From Parasulfuritortus sp037446165 (GTDB taxonomy: Bacteria; Pseudomonadota; Gammaproteobacteria; Burkholderiales; Thiobacillaceae): a DNA stretch of 64,000 nucleotides. This document shows, one piece after another, positions 32,869 to 39,396 of this stretch; the first letter of the stretch is position 1, and every line of letters begins with the position of its first letter. Below the pieces are notes generated by a model, which worked only from the letters and a program-made list of their open reading frames with translations, made no database searches and was not told the DNA's origin. A program made the translations under genes and the position numbers. The DNA lies in assembly GCA_037446165.1 (NCBI GenBank), contig JBBIJC010000003.1:1-64000 (forward strand), written 5' to 3'.

Positions 32869-32909
32869 GAGAGCCGCAGCGCAGCAAGCGCTGCCGACTC
32901 TCGGCTCTC
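32869..32909 (-). repeat. Nested inverted repeat between the DsrC-like and rhodanese genes
   Basis: The outer stem GAGAGCCG / CGGCTCTC (32869-32876 with 32902-32909) encloses a six-pair stem CAGCGC / GCGCTG (32877-32882 with 32888-32893). In the minus-strand transcript it would fold between two genes. It could reduce read-through or protect the upstream mRNA. Its right flank CTCTCGACTCTAAG resembles 38597-38610 between dsrC and dsrM. Confidence 0.55.
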
Positions 32910-32920
32910 GACTCTAAGGC

Positions 32921-33253
32921 TTAGTAGCCGCCCTTGCCGAACGGCTTGGGCAGGCCCGCGACCTTGGACGATTGGCGGTTGGGCTGCTTGGGGAACAGCT
33001 CATACAGCTTCTTCTTCCAATCGATGCCCGGATGCTCTTCTTCCATGCCGGCAAGCATGTTGCGGAAATTGGGCGTGTGGCCATCTTCCTGGTAGCGTTC
33101 GCGCATAAAGCGAACGACCTTCCAGTGATCATCAGTGAGTTCGAGACCTTCTGCTTCGGCGATGATCGGCACAATCTCATCACTGAAATTGGGTTCGGTC
33201 AGGAAATCCTCGTCATCGACTTCCAGTTCTTCGCCGTTTAGTACATATCCCAC
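32921..33253 (-). CDS. DsrC/TusE-family protein lacking both redox cysteines (RspA-like)
   Basis: A 110-residue DsrC homologue: VLNGEELEVDDEDFL, then WKVVRFMRERYQEDG, KKLYELFPKQP and the conserved C-terminal arm VAGLPKP. Alignment with the DsrC at 38148-38483 puts Ser and Lys where Cys99 and Cys110 stand, and there is no cysteine at all. It therefore cannot carry a persulfide or trisulfide. Cysteine-free DsrC-like proteins (called RspA) are known from sulfur oxidisers and were proposed to be regulatory. GTG 33253 was chosen because AGGAGA lies six bases upstream; an earlier GTG at 33271 precedes that ribosome site. Confidence 0.88.
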   Translation of the reverse strand: MGYVLNGEELEVDDEDFLTEPNFSDEIVPIIAEAEGLELTDDHWKVVRFMRERYQEDGHTPNFRNMLAGMEEEHPGIDWKKKLYELFPKQPNRQSSKVAGLPKPFGKGGY

Positions 33254-33296
33254 GATTTTTCTCCTATACACGAGTTACAAAAAACTGCGACCAGGT

Positions 33297-33950
33297 TTAA
33301 TTGATCGCGACTTCCTTGATTGATTTGTGGGGGACAAATATACCGCAGCCAAAGCTGCGGTGGCGCCCCAGGCCGTCTTCCTGAATCAGCAGCGATTGCT
33401 GGAGACTGACCCCGTGCAGCATGAGACTATAGCCCGAGATTTCCCCCTCGGTGAGCTGCATTTTACGCTTCTTGCCAGGAATGAGTCCGCAGCGAATATC
33501 GATTTTTTCAAGTTCTGCATGTGCGGCCTCCAGAAAAGCCATCTCGTCACCGGTCCCCAGGTCCACCATTGGCGCATACAACGTGGCAAAGGGAGTCAGC
33601 GATTTTGCTTTCATGTCACCAATCAAAATATCCCCTGCACCGGTCTTGAGATGCTGTCCACTAAGAACGCGCACCGCATCGACTCGAGCCATGGGCAACC
33701 GCAGCACCAGCTTGATCCGACGATTGATCACCAGATTATCGTTGCGGCCGGTCGGCGCACCATGAATGGACTGCACCCCCACCGCAGGCTCATCCTTGAG
33801 CCAGGGCAAATGCGCCAGCAGCGCATCGAAAAGCACCTGGCCATGGTCGGCCGGTATTTCATTGCCGATCAGGTCAAAATATATGTCCTTGAAGCGCGCG
33901 GTGTGTTCAAAATCCTTGATCGCTTCCCAATCCTGGTTATACATCCGCAT
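33297..33950 (-). CDS. Stand-alone Cas6/Cmx6-like RNA endonuclease-family protein
   Basis: A 217-residue protein with the pattern of the type I-MYXAN Cas6/Cmx6 family: YFDLIGNEIPADHG near the start, a central SIHGAPTGRND followed by KLVLRLPMAR, ISGYSLMLHGVS, then SLLIQEDGLGRHR and GCGIF at the glycine-rich C terminus. His36 in the PADHG motif is a candidate catalytic residue. No CRISPR array or other cas gene is in the window. It overlaps the 84-aa gene by 14 bases, precedes the cysteine-free DsrC-like gene, and lies in the operon divergent from dsrA. A role in processing or binding a structured dsr transcript is inference. Family assignment is from memory of motifs. Confidence 0.62.
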   Translation of the reverse strand: MRMYNQDWEAIKDFEHTARFKDIYFDLIGNEIPADHGQVLFDALLAHLPWLKDEPAVGVQSIHGAPTGRNDNLVINRRIKLVLRLPMARVDAVRVLSGQHLKTGAGDILIGDMKAKSLTPFATLYAPMVDLGTGDEMAFLEAAHAELEKIDIRCGLIPGKKRKMQLTEGEISGYSLMLHGVSLQQSLLIQEDGLGRHRSFGCGIFVPHKSIKEVAIN

Positions 33951-34191
33951 GCGTTTCCCCCTCTGCCCCGGCTGAACCCAGGTTCTGACTTGATGCCCAT
34001 TTCAGCATTTCTTCAGCCCAGAATTTAGCAGTCAGCGGATCCAGGTCGAAAATTGTGAATCGGGCTCCACGTTCGCGAATCCTCAAACGCATCATATTCA
34101 TACCTCCGGACCCATATTGGACCTCCTGGAATTCGATCTCCTGGTTGCCATACGGGTTACGAAATTTAGTCAGTGACTTGATCTCATCCAT
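33937..34191 (-). CDS. Small unknown protein, first gene of the dsr-divergent operon
   Basis: An 84-residue cytoplasmic protein with a beta-rich first half (FRNPYGNQEIEFQEVQYGSG, then MMRLRIRERGARFTIFDLD) and one helix (PLTAKFWAEEMLKWA). I recognise no family. Its coding end overlaps the Cas6-like start by 14 bases, so the two products are made together and may act together. It begins 261 bases from dsrA on the other strand. A small nucleic-acid-binding or adaptor role would fit but is speculation. Confidence 0.7.
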   Translation of the reverse strand: MDEIKSLTKFRNPYGNQEIEFQEVQYGSGGMNMMRLRIRERGARFTIFDLDPLTAKFWAEEMLKWASSQNLGSAGAEGETHADV

Positions 34192-34452
34192 GGTTTCAGC
34201 TTAAATAATTAGGTTGACTGATATTTGACCTATTTTATCAAGTATTGGCTTCGATTCGTGGGACAAACACACCTACCCGATCGGGTAGGTTGCAGGTACT
34301 CCCACAGGAGAGCAGGTTACCCCATCGGAATGATGGCCGCGGACATCCAAGCTCTCTAAGATTGCCGCACTAGTCTCGTGCCGGCAGGATGCCCACGGGT
34401 AGTGTATAGGTAGTGACGACATACCGCTTCGCAAGACCTAAAGGAGAAACAG
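34192..34452. promoter_or_regulatory. Shared control region between the Cas6-like operon and dsrA
   Basis: This 261-base divergent region contains a possible plus-strand promoter (TTGACT at 34214, TATCAA at 34236, 16-base spacing) that would give dsrA a leader of about 200 bases. It also holds a perfect palindrome at 34271-34290, a direct repeat GGTAGTG at 34398 and 34409 (11-base period), a possible distal stem GAGAGC / GCTCTC (34308-34313 with 34351-34356) and the dsrA ribosome site AAGGAG near 34440. The leader is unusually long and structured. Confidence 0.6.
34271..34290. promoter_or_regulatory. Perfect 20-base palindrome upstream of dsrA
   Basis: ACCTACCCGATCGGGTAGGT is fully self-complementary. 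In DNA it could be a dimeric regulator operator. In RNA it would form an eight-pair stem with a GAUC loop, the kind of short hairpin that Cas6 proteins bind. It lies 81 bases from the 84-aa gene start and 162 bases from the dsrA start. Confidence 0.75.
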
Positions 34453-35754
34453 ATGGCTAAGCAAATGCATGACACGCCGAATCTGGACGAGCTGGAAAAA
34501 GGCCCGTGGCCCAGTTTCGTAACCGGAATCAAGCGCCTCGCAAAAGACAACGACATGATGGTCGACCTGCTCGGCCAACTGGAAACCTCTTACAAGACCC
34601 GCTTCGGTTACTGGAAGGGCGGTACTGTTGGCGTAGTCGGTTATGGCGGCGGCGTGATTCCCCGCTTCACCGAACTGAAGAATGCAGATGGCACCCCTAA
34701 GTTCCCGGAGTCGGCCGAATTCCACACCCTGCGCATTCAGCCTCCCGCTGGCATGCATTACACCTCCGACCTGCTGCGTCAGATGTGCGACGCCTGGCTG
34801 GAAACCGGTGGCTCTGGACTGGTCGCCTTCCATGGCCAGTCAGGCGACATCATGTTCCAGGGTATCAAGACTGCTGACGTCCAGCGCTCTTTCGACAAGT
34901 TCAACGAAATGGGCTTCGACCTTGGCGGTGCTGGTCCTGCATTGCGCACATCCATGTCCTGCGTCGGCGCAGCCCGTTGCGAAATGTCCTGTTATGACGA
35001 AGCCCGCGCACTGCGCACCGTCATCAACAACAACCTGGACGACATGCACCGTCCGTCCCTGCCGTACAAGTTCAAGTTCAAGTTCTCAGGATGTCCGAAC
35101 GACTGTATGAATGCCATTCAGCGTTCCGACATGGCCACCATCGGCACCTGGCGTGACAACATCCGCGGCAACGAGAAGATCGCCCGCGACTGGATGTCGG
35201 CCCACAGCATGGAAGACCTGATCAACATGGTCATCAACCATTGCCCGACCAAGGCCATCCAGCTGACCAAGAACGACGGCAAAGCCGCTGCAGAAGGTGT
35301 AACCAAGGTCGCTGTGTCCGACGCCAACTGCATCGAAATCGACAACCACAACTGCGTGCGCTGCATGCACTGCCTGAACGTCATGCCCGGCGCACTGCTG
35401 CCTGGCACAGACAAGGGCGTGACCATTCTGGTCGGCGGTAAGGGCGTGCTGAAGATCGGTGCCTCCATGGGCACGGTGGTGATCCCGTTCATGAAGATGG
35501 AATCCGACGAAGATTTCGAGAAGCTGAACGATCTGTCCCGCAACATCCTGGACTTCTTCGCCGAGAACGCGCTGGAACATGAGCGCACCGGTGAAATGAT
35601 CGAGCGTATCGGCCTGGTCAACTTCCTGGAAGGTCTGGACATCCCGATTGACCCGAACATGATCGTCCATCCGCGTACCAACCCGTACTTCCGTTCCGAC
35701 GATTGGGACGAAGAAGTCGAAAAGTGGAACGAACACAAAGCCGCTGCTGCCTAA
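34453..35754 (+). CDS. dsrA: Reverse dissimilatory sulfite reductase alpha subunit DsrA
   Basis: Alpha subunit of the sirohaem sulfite reductase that oxidises DsrC-bound sulfur to sulfite. The sirohaem-[4Fe-4S] ligands appear as CVGAARCEMSC and FSGCPNDC. The inserted ferredoxin domain has CIEIDNHNCVRCMHC-type spacing. At 433 residues it is full length. The presence of DsrEFH and DsrL indicates the oxidative type rather than a sulfate reducer. It is the first gene of the dsr operon, and codon use suggests high expression. Confidence 0.97.
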   Translation: MAKQMHDTPNLDELEKGPWPSFVTGIKRLAKDNDMMVDLLGQLETSYKTRFGYWKGGTVGVVGYGGGVIPRFTELKNADGTPKFPESAEFHTLRIQPPAGMHYTSDLLRQMCDAWLETGGSGLVAFHGQSGDIMFQGIKTADVQRSFDKFNEMGFDLGGAGPALRTSMSCVGAARCEMSCYDEARALRTVINNNLDDMHRPSLPYKFKFKFSGCPNDCMNAIQRSDMATIGTWRDNIRGNEKIARDWMSAHSMEDLINMVINHCPTKAIQLTKNDGKAAAEGVTKVAVSDANCIEIDNHNCVRCMHCLNVMPGALLPGTDKGVTILVGGKGVLKIGASMGTVVIPFMKMESDEDFEKLNDLSRNILDFFAENALEHERTGEMIERIGLVNFLEGLDIPIDPNMIVHPRTNPYFRSDDWDEEVEKWNEHKAAAA

Positions 35755-35773
35755 ATCCGGTACCTAACAATAT

Positions 35774-35795
35774 CAAGCGGGCTTAGGCCCGCTTG
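35774..35795 (+). terminator. Strong hairpin between dsrA and dsrB
   Basis: Perfect nine-base-pair stem CAAGCGGGC / GCCCGCTTG with a TTAG loop and no U tract. It more likely marks mRNA processing or protection between highly expressed subunits than full termination, since dsrB needs the same transcript. Confidence 0.6.
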
Positions 35796-35861
35796 TATGG
35801 CAAAAAGATAACGGATACCAGCATCTTAAAGTTTTCTGATCTCACCTAGTTGGAGACATGA

Positions 35862-36935
35862 ATGAGCGAACGTAATCACGAAACCATCGAATCCGGTGCA
35901 CCGGACCCGATGCCCTACATGCACCCCGTCATGGCCAAGAACTATGGCAAGTGGGTGTTTCATTCCCACCCGAAGCCGGGCGTTCTTTACCACCGCGCAG
36001 AAAGCGGTGATGAAATCTGGACGGTCAAGGCCGGTACCCAGCGTCAGATGGACCACTACACCGTGCGCAAACTGGCCGACATCGCTGACCAGTACGCTGA
36101 CGGCTACGTCCGTTTCACAACACGGGCCAACATCGAATACATGGTCACCGACCAAAGCAAGGTCGAAGGTCTGATCAAGACCCTGACCGACAGTGGCTTC
36201 CCGGTCGGTGGCACCGCCAACTCGGTGTCCATGATCGCTCATACCCAAGGCTGGCTGCACTGCGACATCCCTGGCACCGACGCCTCCGGCGCAGTGAAGG
36301 CCCTGATGGACGATTTGTACGAAGAATTCATTAAGTGCGAAATGCCCAACCGGGTCAAGCTGTCTACCTCCTGCTGCGAAATCAACTGCGGCGGCCAGGC
36401 TGACATCGCCATCGTTATTCAGCACACCAAGCCGCCAAAGATCAACCATGATCTGGTTGCCAACGTCTGCGAACGGCCATCAGTTGTCGCCCGTTGCCCG
36501 GTAGCTGCTATTCGCCCCGCCTTGGTGAACGGCAAGCCTTCACTGGAAGTCGATGAGAAAAAGTGCATCTGTTGTGGAGCCTGCTTCCCCCCGTGCCCCC
36601 CGATGCAGATCAACGATCCCGAGCATTCCAAGTTTGCGATATGGGTTGGCGGCAAGAACTCCAACGCCCGATCCCGTCCGACTTTCCACAAACTGGTGGC
36701 GTCTGGCATCCCCAACAACCCACCGCGCTGGCCTGAAGTTTCCGAGATCGTCAAGAAAATCCTGGCGACCTACAAGGCCGATGGCCGTCCGTGGGAGCGC
36801 ATGAACGACTGGATCGACCGTATCGGCTGGCCCGCCTTCTTCGAGAAGACAGGTCTGCCCTTCACCAAGTACCACGTCGACAACTGGCGCGGTGGCCGCA
36901 ACAGCTTGAACGCCTCCGCTCACATCCGCTTCTGA
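35862..36935 (+). CDS. dsrB: Reverse dissimilatory sulfite reductase beta subunit DsrB
   Basis: Beta subunit pairing with DsrA in the alpha2beta2 enzyme. The sirohaem-cluster cysteines are in STSCCEINCGG. The ferredoxin segment CICCGACFPPCPPM follows at about residue 230. At 357 residues the length is normal, and the C-terminal Trp- and Arg-rich arm (VDNWRGGRNSLNASAHIRF) is present. It starts 107 bases after dsrA behind an intergenic hairpin. Confidence 0.97.
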   Translation: MSERNHETIESGAPDPMPYMHPVMAKNYGKWVFHSHPKPGVLYHRAESGDEIWTVKAGTQRQMDHYTVRKLADIADQYADGYVRFTTRANIEYMVTDQSKVEGLIKTLTDSGFPVGGTANSVSMIAHTQGWLHCDIPGTDASGAVKALMDDLYEEFIKCEMPNRVKLSTSCCEINCGGQADIAIVIQHTKPPKINHDLVANVCERPSVVARCPVAAIRPALVNGKPSLEVDEKKCICCGACFPPCPPMQINDPEHSKFAIWVGGKNSNARSRPTFHKLVASGIPNNPPRWPEVSEIVKKILATYKADGRPWERMNDWIDRIGWPAFFEKTGLPFTKYHVDNWRGGRNSLNASAHIRF

Positions 36936-36942
36936 TGCGCAC

Positions 36943-36968
36943 AATCCGGGAGACAGGTCTCCCGGATT
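36943..36968 (+). terminator. Strong hairpin between dsrB and dsrE
   Basis: Perfect 11-base-pair stem AATCCGGGAGA / TCTCCCGGATT with a CAGG loop, followed by TTGTGAGC and no U run. It probably stabilises the dsrAB mRNA or attenuates downstream expression. Confidence 0.6.
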
Positions 36969-37006
36969 TGTGAGCGAATCGGTTATTTGGATTTAGGGAT
37001 ATTCAG

Positions 37007-37399
37007 ATGAAGATCGGTGTATTAGTTAACGAAGGGCCTTATACCCACGAGGCCTCGGATAGCGCCTATTTGTTCACCAAGGCGGCTATCGAGAAGGGCC
37101 ACGACATTTACCGTGTGTTTTTCTATCACGACGGCGTCAACAACTCGACCCGCCTGACCGAGCCACCGCGCGACGATCGCAACATCGTCAATCGCTGGAG
37201 CGAGCTGGCCAAGGCCCACAATCTGGATCTGGTGGTCTGCATCGCTGCTGCGCAGCGACGCGGCATCATGGACGAGAACGAAGCCAAGCGTCAGGGCAAG
37301 GACGCCCATAACCTGGCCGATGGCTTCCGGATCTCCGGGCTTGGCCAATTGGTGGAAGCCGGCATCCAGTGCGATCGCCTGGTGACCTTTGGCGACTGA
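37007..37399 (+). CDS. dsrE: Sulfur relay protein DsrE
   Basis: Subunit of the DsrE2F2H2 complex that hands sulfane sulfur to DsrC. At 130 residues it keeps the sulfur-carrying Cys78 (LVVCIAAAQRRGI), in the same position as in Allochromatium DsrE, with the TusD-like fold start MKIGVLVNEGPYTHEASDSA. Presence of DsrE is a marker for sulfur oxidation. Confidence 0.96.
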   Translation: MKIGVLVNEGPYTHEASDSAYLFTKAAIEKGHDIYRVFFYHDGVNNSTRLTEPPRDDRNIVNRWSELAKAHNLDLVVCIAAAQRRGIMDENEAKRQGKDAHNLADGFRISGLGQLVEAGIQCDRLVTFGD

Positions 37400-37409
37400 G
37401 GGGATTACT

Positions 37410-37811
37410 ATGTTTACATCAAGCGAAGATATGGATACGGACGAAGGCGGTATCGTCAAGCAATTCATGTTCGTGAACCGCAAGGCGCCTTATGGCACCG
37501 TGTACGCCCTGGAAGGCCTGGAAGTCGTGTTGATCTCCGCGGCCTTTGAACAGGACGTAAGCATGGCCTTCATCGATGATGGCGTCTACGAACTAAAGAA
37601 GGGCCAGGACACCAAGGCCATTGAACAGAAAAACTTCTCGCCCACTTATCGCGCCCTTGAAGGGTACGACATCGAGAAACTGTATGTCGAAAAGGAATCA
37701 CTAGAAGCCCGTGGCTTGACTGAAGCCGACCTTCTGGTGGATGTTGTTGTGCTCGACCGCGCCGAAATGGCAGCCAAGATGGCCGAGCAAGATGTCCTGA
37801 TCAGTTTCTGA
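37410..37811 (+). CDS. dsrF: Sulfur relay protein DsrF
   Basis: TusC-like subunit of DsrEFH. It starts at ATG 37410 with GAGGGG upstream (an in-frame ATG at 37389 inside the end of dsrE is less likely) and has 133 residues. It has VKQFMFVNRKAPYGTVYALE at the start and a C-terminal DVLISF. Like other DsrF proteins it has no conserved catalytic cysteine, in fact none at all, and is structural in the hexamer. Confidence 0.94.
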   Translation: MFTSSEDMDTDEGGIVKQFMFVNRKAPYGTVYALEGLEVVLISAAFEQDVSMAFIDDGVYELKKGQDTKAIEQKNFSPTYRALEGYDIEKLYVEKESLEARGLTEADLLVDVVVLDRAEMAAKMAEQDVLISF

Positions 37812-37822
37812 GGGAGACGAAG

Positions 37823-38122
37823 ATGCTACACATCGTCAACAAATCGCCTTACGAGCGCAACTCTCTGGAGAGCTGCCTACGTCTGGCGACGAATGGCTCC
37901 GCTGTACTGCTGATCGAGGATGGCGTATTTGGCGCCACCAAGGGCGGCAGCTTTGAGGGCAAGGTTCAAGCGGCCATGGCCGGCGTGAAAATCTATGTCC
38001 TGGGTCCCGATCTCTCCGCGCGCGGCATGGCCGATCGCGTCATTGATGGGGTTAATGTTGTGGATTACGGCGGTTTTGTGGATCTGGTAGCAGAGCACAG
38101 CAACTGTCAGTCCTGGTTGTAA
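37823..38122 (+). CDS. dsrH: Sulfur relay protein DsrH
   Basis: TusB-like third subunit of DsrEFH, 99 residues. Its conserved cysteine is at position 18 in SPYERNSLESCLRLA, and the helix-strand pattern LLIEDGVFGAT and VYGLGPDLSARG-like VLGPDLSARG is present. It starts 11 bases after dsrF. Confidence 0.95.
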   Translation: MLHIVNKSPYERNSLESCLRLATNGSAVLLIEDGVFGATKGGSFEGKVQAAMAGVKIYVLGPDLSARGMADRVIDGVNVVDYGGFVDLVAEHSNCQSWL

Positions 38123-38147
38123 TTTTTGAATCGTTAGGAGAATTAAC

Positions 38148-38483
38148 ATGCCCATGGTTGAAGTCGCTGGCAAGTCCTTTGAAGTGGACGAAGAAGGTTA
38201 TCTGGTCAATCTGAATGATTGGGACGAGAACATCGCCGGTTACCTGGCCCAGGAAGAAAAGGTCGACATGACCGATAGCCACTGGGAAGTGGTCAATTTC
38301 CTGCGTGAGTACTATGCCGAATACCAAATTGCTCCGGCTGTTCGTGTGCTGACCAAGGCCATCGCCAAGAAACTAGGGCCGGACAAGGGTAACAACAAGT
38401 ACCTGTACGAGTTGTTCCCGTACGGCCCGGCAAAACAGGCCTGCAAGATCGCCGGCTTGCCCAAGCCAACCGGCTGTATCTAA
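38148..38483 (+). CDS. dsrC: Sulfur carrier DsrC
   Basis: Substrate-carrying protein of the Dsr pathway, 111 residues. Both C-terminal redox cysteines are present, Cys99 (QACKIAGLPKP) and the penultimate Cys110 (TGCI), so it can form the persulfide/trisulfide oxidised by DsrAB and DsrMKJOP. The conserved WDENIA and KYLYELFPYGPAKQ segments are intact. A second, cysteine-free paralogue lies at 32921-33253. Confidence 0.97.
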   Translation: MPMVEVAGKSFEVDEEGYLVNLNDWDENIAGYLAQEEKVDMTDSHWEVVNFLREYYAEYQIAPAVRVLTKAIAKKLGPDKGNNKYLYELFPYGPAKQACKIAGLPKPTGCI

Positions 38484-38520
38484 TCCGGTGTACCTACCGG
38501 CGCGCAAGCGCTGGTTGCAT

Positions 38521-38549
38521 CTCCCGGCTATTGAACAAATAGCCGGGAG
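38521..38549 (+). terminator. Hairpin after dsrC (first of two overlapping)
   Basis: Perfect 12-base-pair stem CTCCCGGCTATT / AATAGCCGGGAG with loop GAACA. It sits 38 bases after the dsrC stop. A partial terminator here would make dsrC mRNA more abundant than dsrM, as reported for dsrC in other organisms. Confidence 0.6.
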
Positions 38550-38599
38550 TTGAGAGTGTCGCGCAAAGCAGTCATGGCTTTACTCTTCACTCTCAACTC
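38547..38599 (+). repeat. Second inverted repeat before dsrM, overlapping the first
   Basis: Perfect 12-base arms GAGTTGAGAGTG (38547-38558) and CACTCTCAACTC (38588-38599) with a 29-base loop. The 5' arm shares GAG with the first hairpin, so the two stems compete at their boundary. It ends 24 bases before dsrM, near its ribosome site. Confidence 0.6.
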
Positions 38600-38623
38600 T
38601 CGACTGTAAGTAACGAGGAACGC

Positions 38624-39361
38624 ATGTCATCGTTGACCGTTTTCTATATTGGCCTGTTCTACTTCGCCACTTTCGTACTGGTCGGTGGCGTGGCCTACCG
38701 TATTTACGAATACTGGAAGACCCCTGCCCCGCTTGTCATCCCGACCACGCCGGCACCGACGACCCGAACCGGGGTGTCGTTTAGGATGCTGAGGGAAGTC
38801 ACTCTGTTTGAGAGCCTGTTCAAGTCCAACAAGTGGATATGGCTTTTCGGCTATGTATTCCATATCAGCCTGGCTTTGGTTCTTCTGCGCCATTTCCGCT
38901 ACTTCGTCGACCCACTATTTGAACCGCTCGTATTCATTCAGCCGTTCGGTCGGTACGCCAGTTTTTTCATGGTCATTGGGCTTGCTGGATTGTGGGCGCG
39001 GCGCTTCCTGGTTGACCGGGTACGCTACATATCGACTCCATCCGATCACCTGATGCTTGCCCTGCTGATTGCGATTGGCCTGACCGGGATGGAGATGTCT
39101 TTCGTTTCCCATACCGACATTGTCGACATGAAGGGATTTGTGCGCGGCATGATGACCTTCAATTTCCAGCCTTTGCCCAATGACACCAGTCTGCTGGTTC
39201 ATCTATTCCTGGTTGCGACGCTGATGATTATTTTCCCCATCAGCAAACTTTTGCACGCACCCGGTGTGTTCTTCAGCCCCACGCGTAACATGGTGGACAA
39301 TCCCCGTGAAAAGCGGCATATCGCCCCCTGGGCAGCCGCAATTGAACGGAAAAACGGCTGA
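38624..39361 (+). CDS. dsrM: Membrane haem b / quinone subunit DsrM
   Basis: Integral membrane subunit of the DsrMKJOP complex, similar to the NarI cytochrome b family. It has 245 residues and about five to six hydrophobic helices. Histidines in FHISLALVLLRHFRYF and in LLVHLFLVATLMIIFPISKLLHAPG are candidate haem b ligands. It exchanges electrons with the quinone pool and DsrK. Confidence 0.94.
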   Translation: MSSLTVFYIGLFYFATFVLVGGVAYRIYEYWKTPAPLVIPTTPAPTTRTGVSFRMLREVTLFESLFKSNKWIWLFGYVFHISLALVLLRHFRYFVDPLFEPLVFIQPFGRYASFFMVIGLAGLWARRFLVDRVRYISTPSDHLMLALLIAIGLTGMEMSFVSHTDIVDMKGFVRGMMTFNFQPLPNDTSLLVHLFLVATLMIIFPISKLLHAPGVFFSPTRNMVDNPREKRHIAPWAAAIERKNG

Positions 39362-39396
39362 TCCATCGGACAGTTTGAAAGTATCAAGGAGCAAAC

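Noticed and set aside
33297..33950. CRISPR-Cas locus
   Set aside because: Only a Cas6-like gene is present. No repeat-spacer array, no cas1/cas2 and no effector genes were seen in the window.
34225..34241. FNR box in the dsrA control region (TTGAC...ATCAA)
   Set aside because: The half-sites are separated by seven bases, not four, so it does not fit the FNR/CRP geometry.
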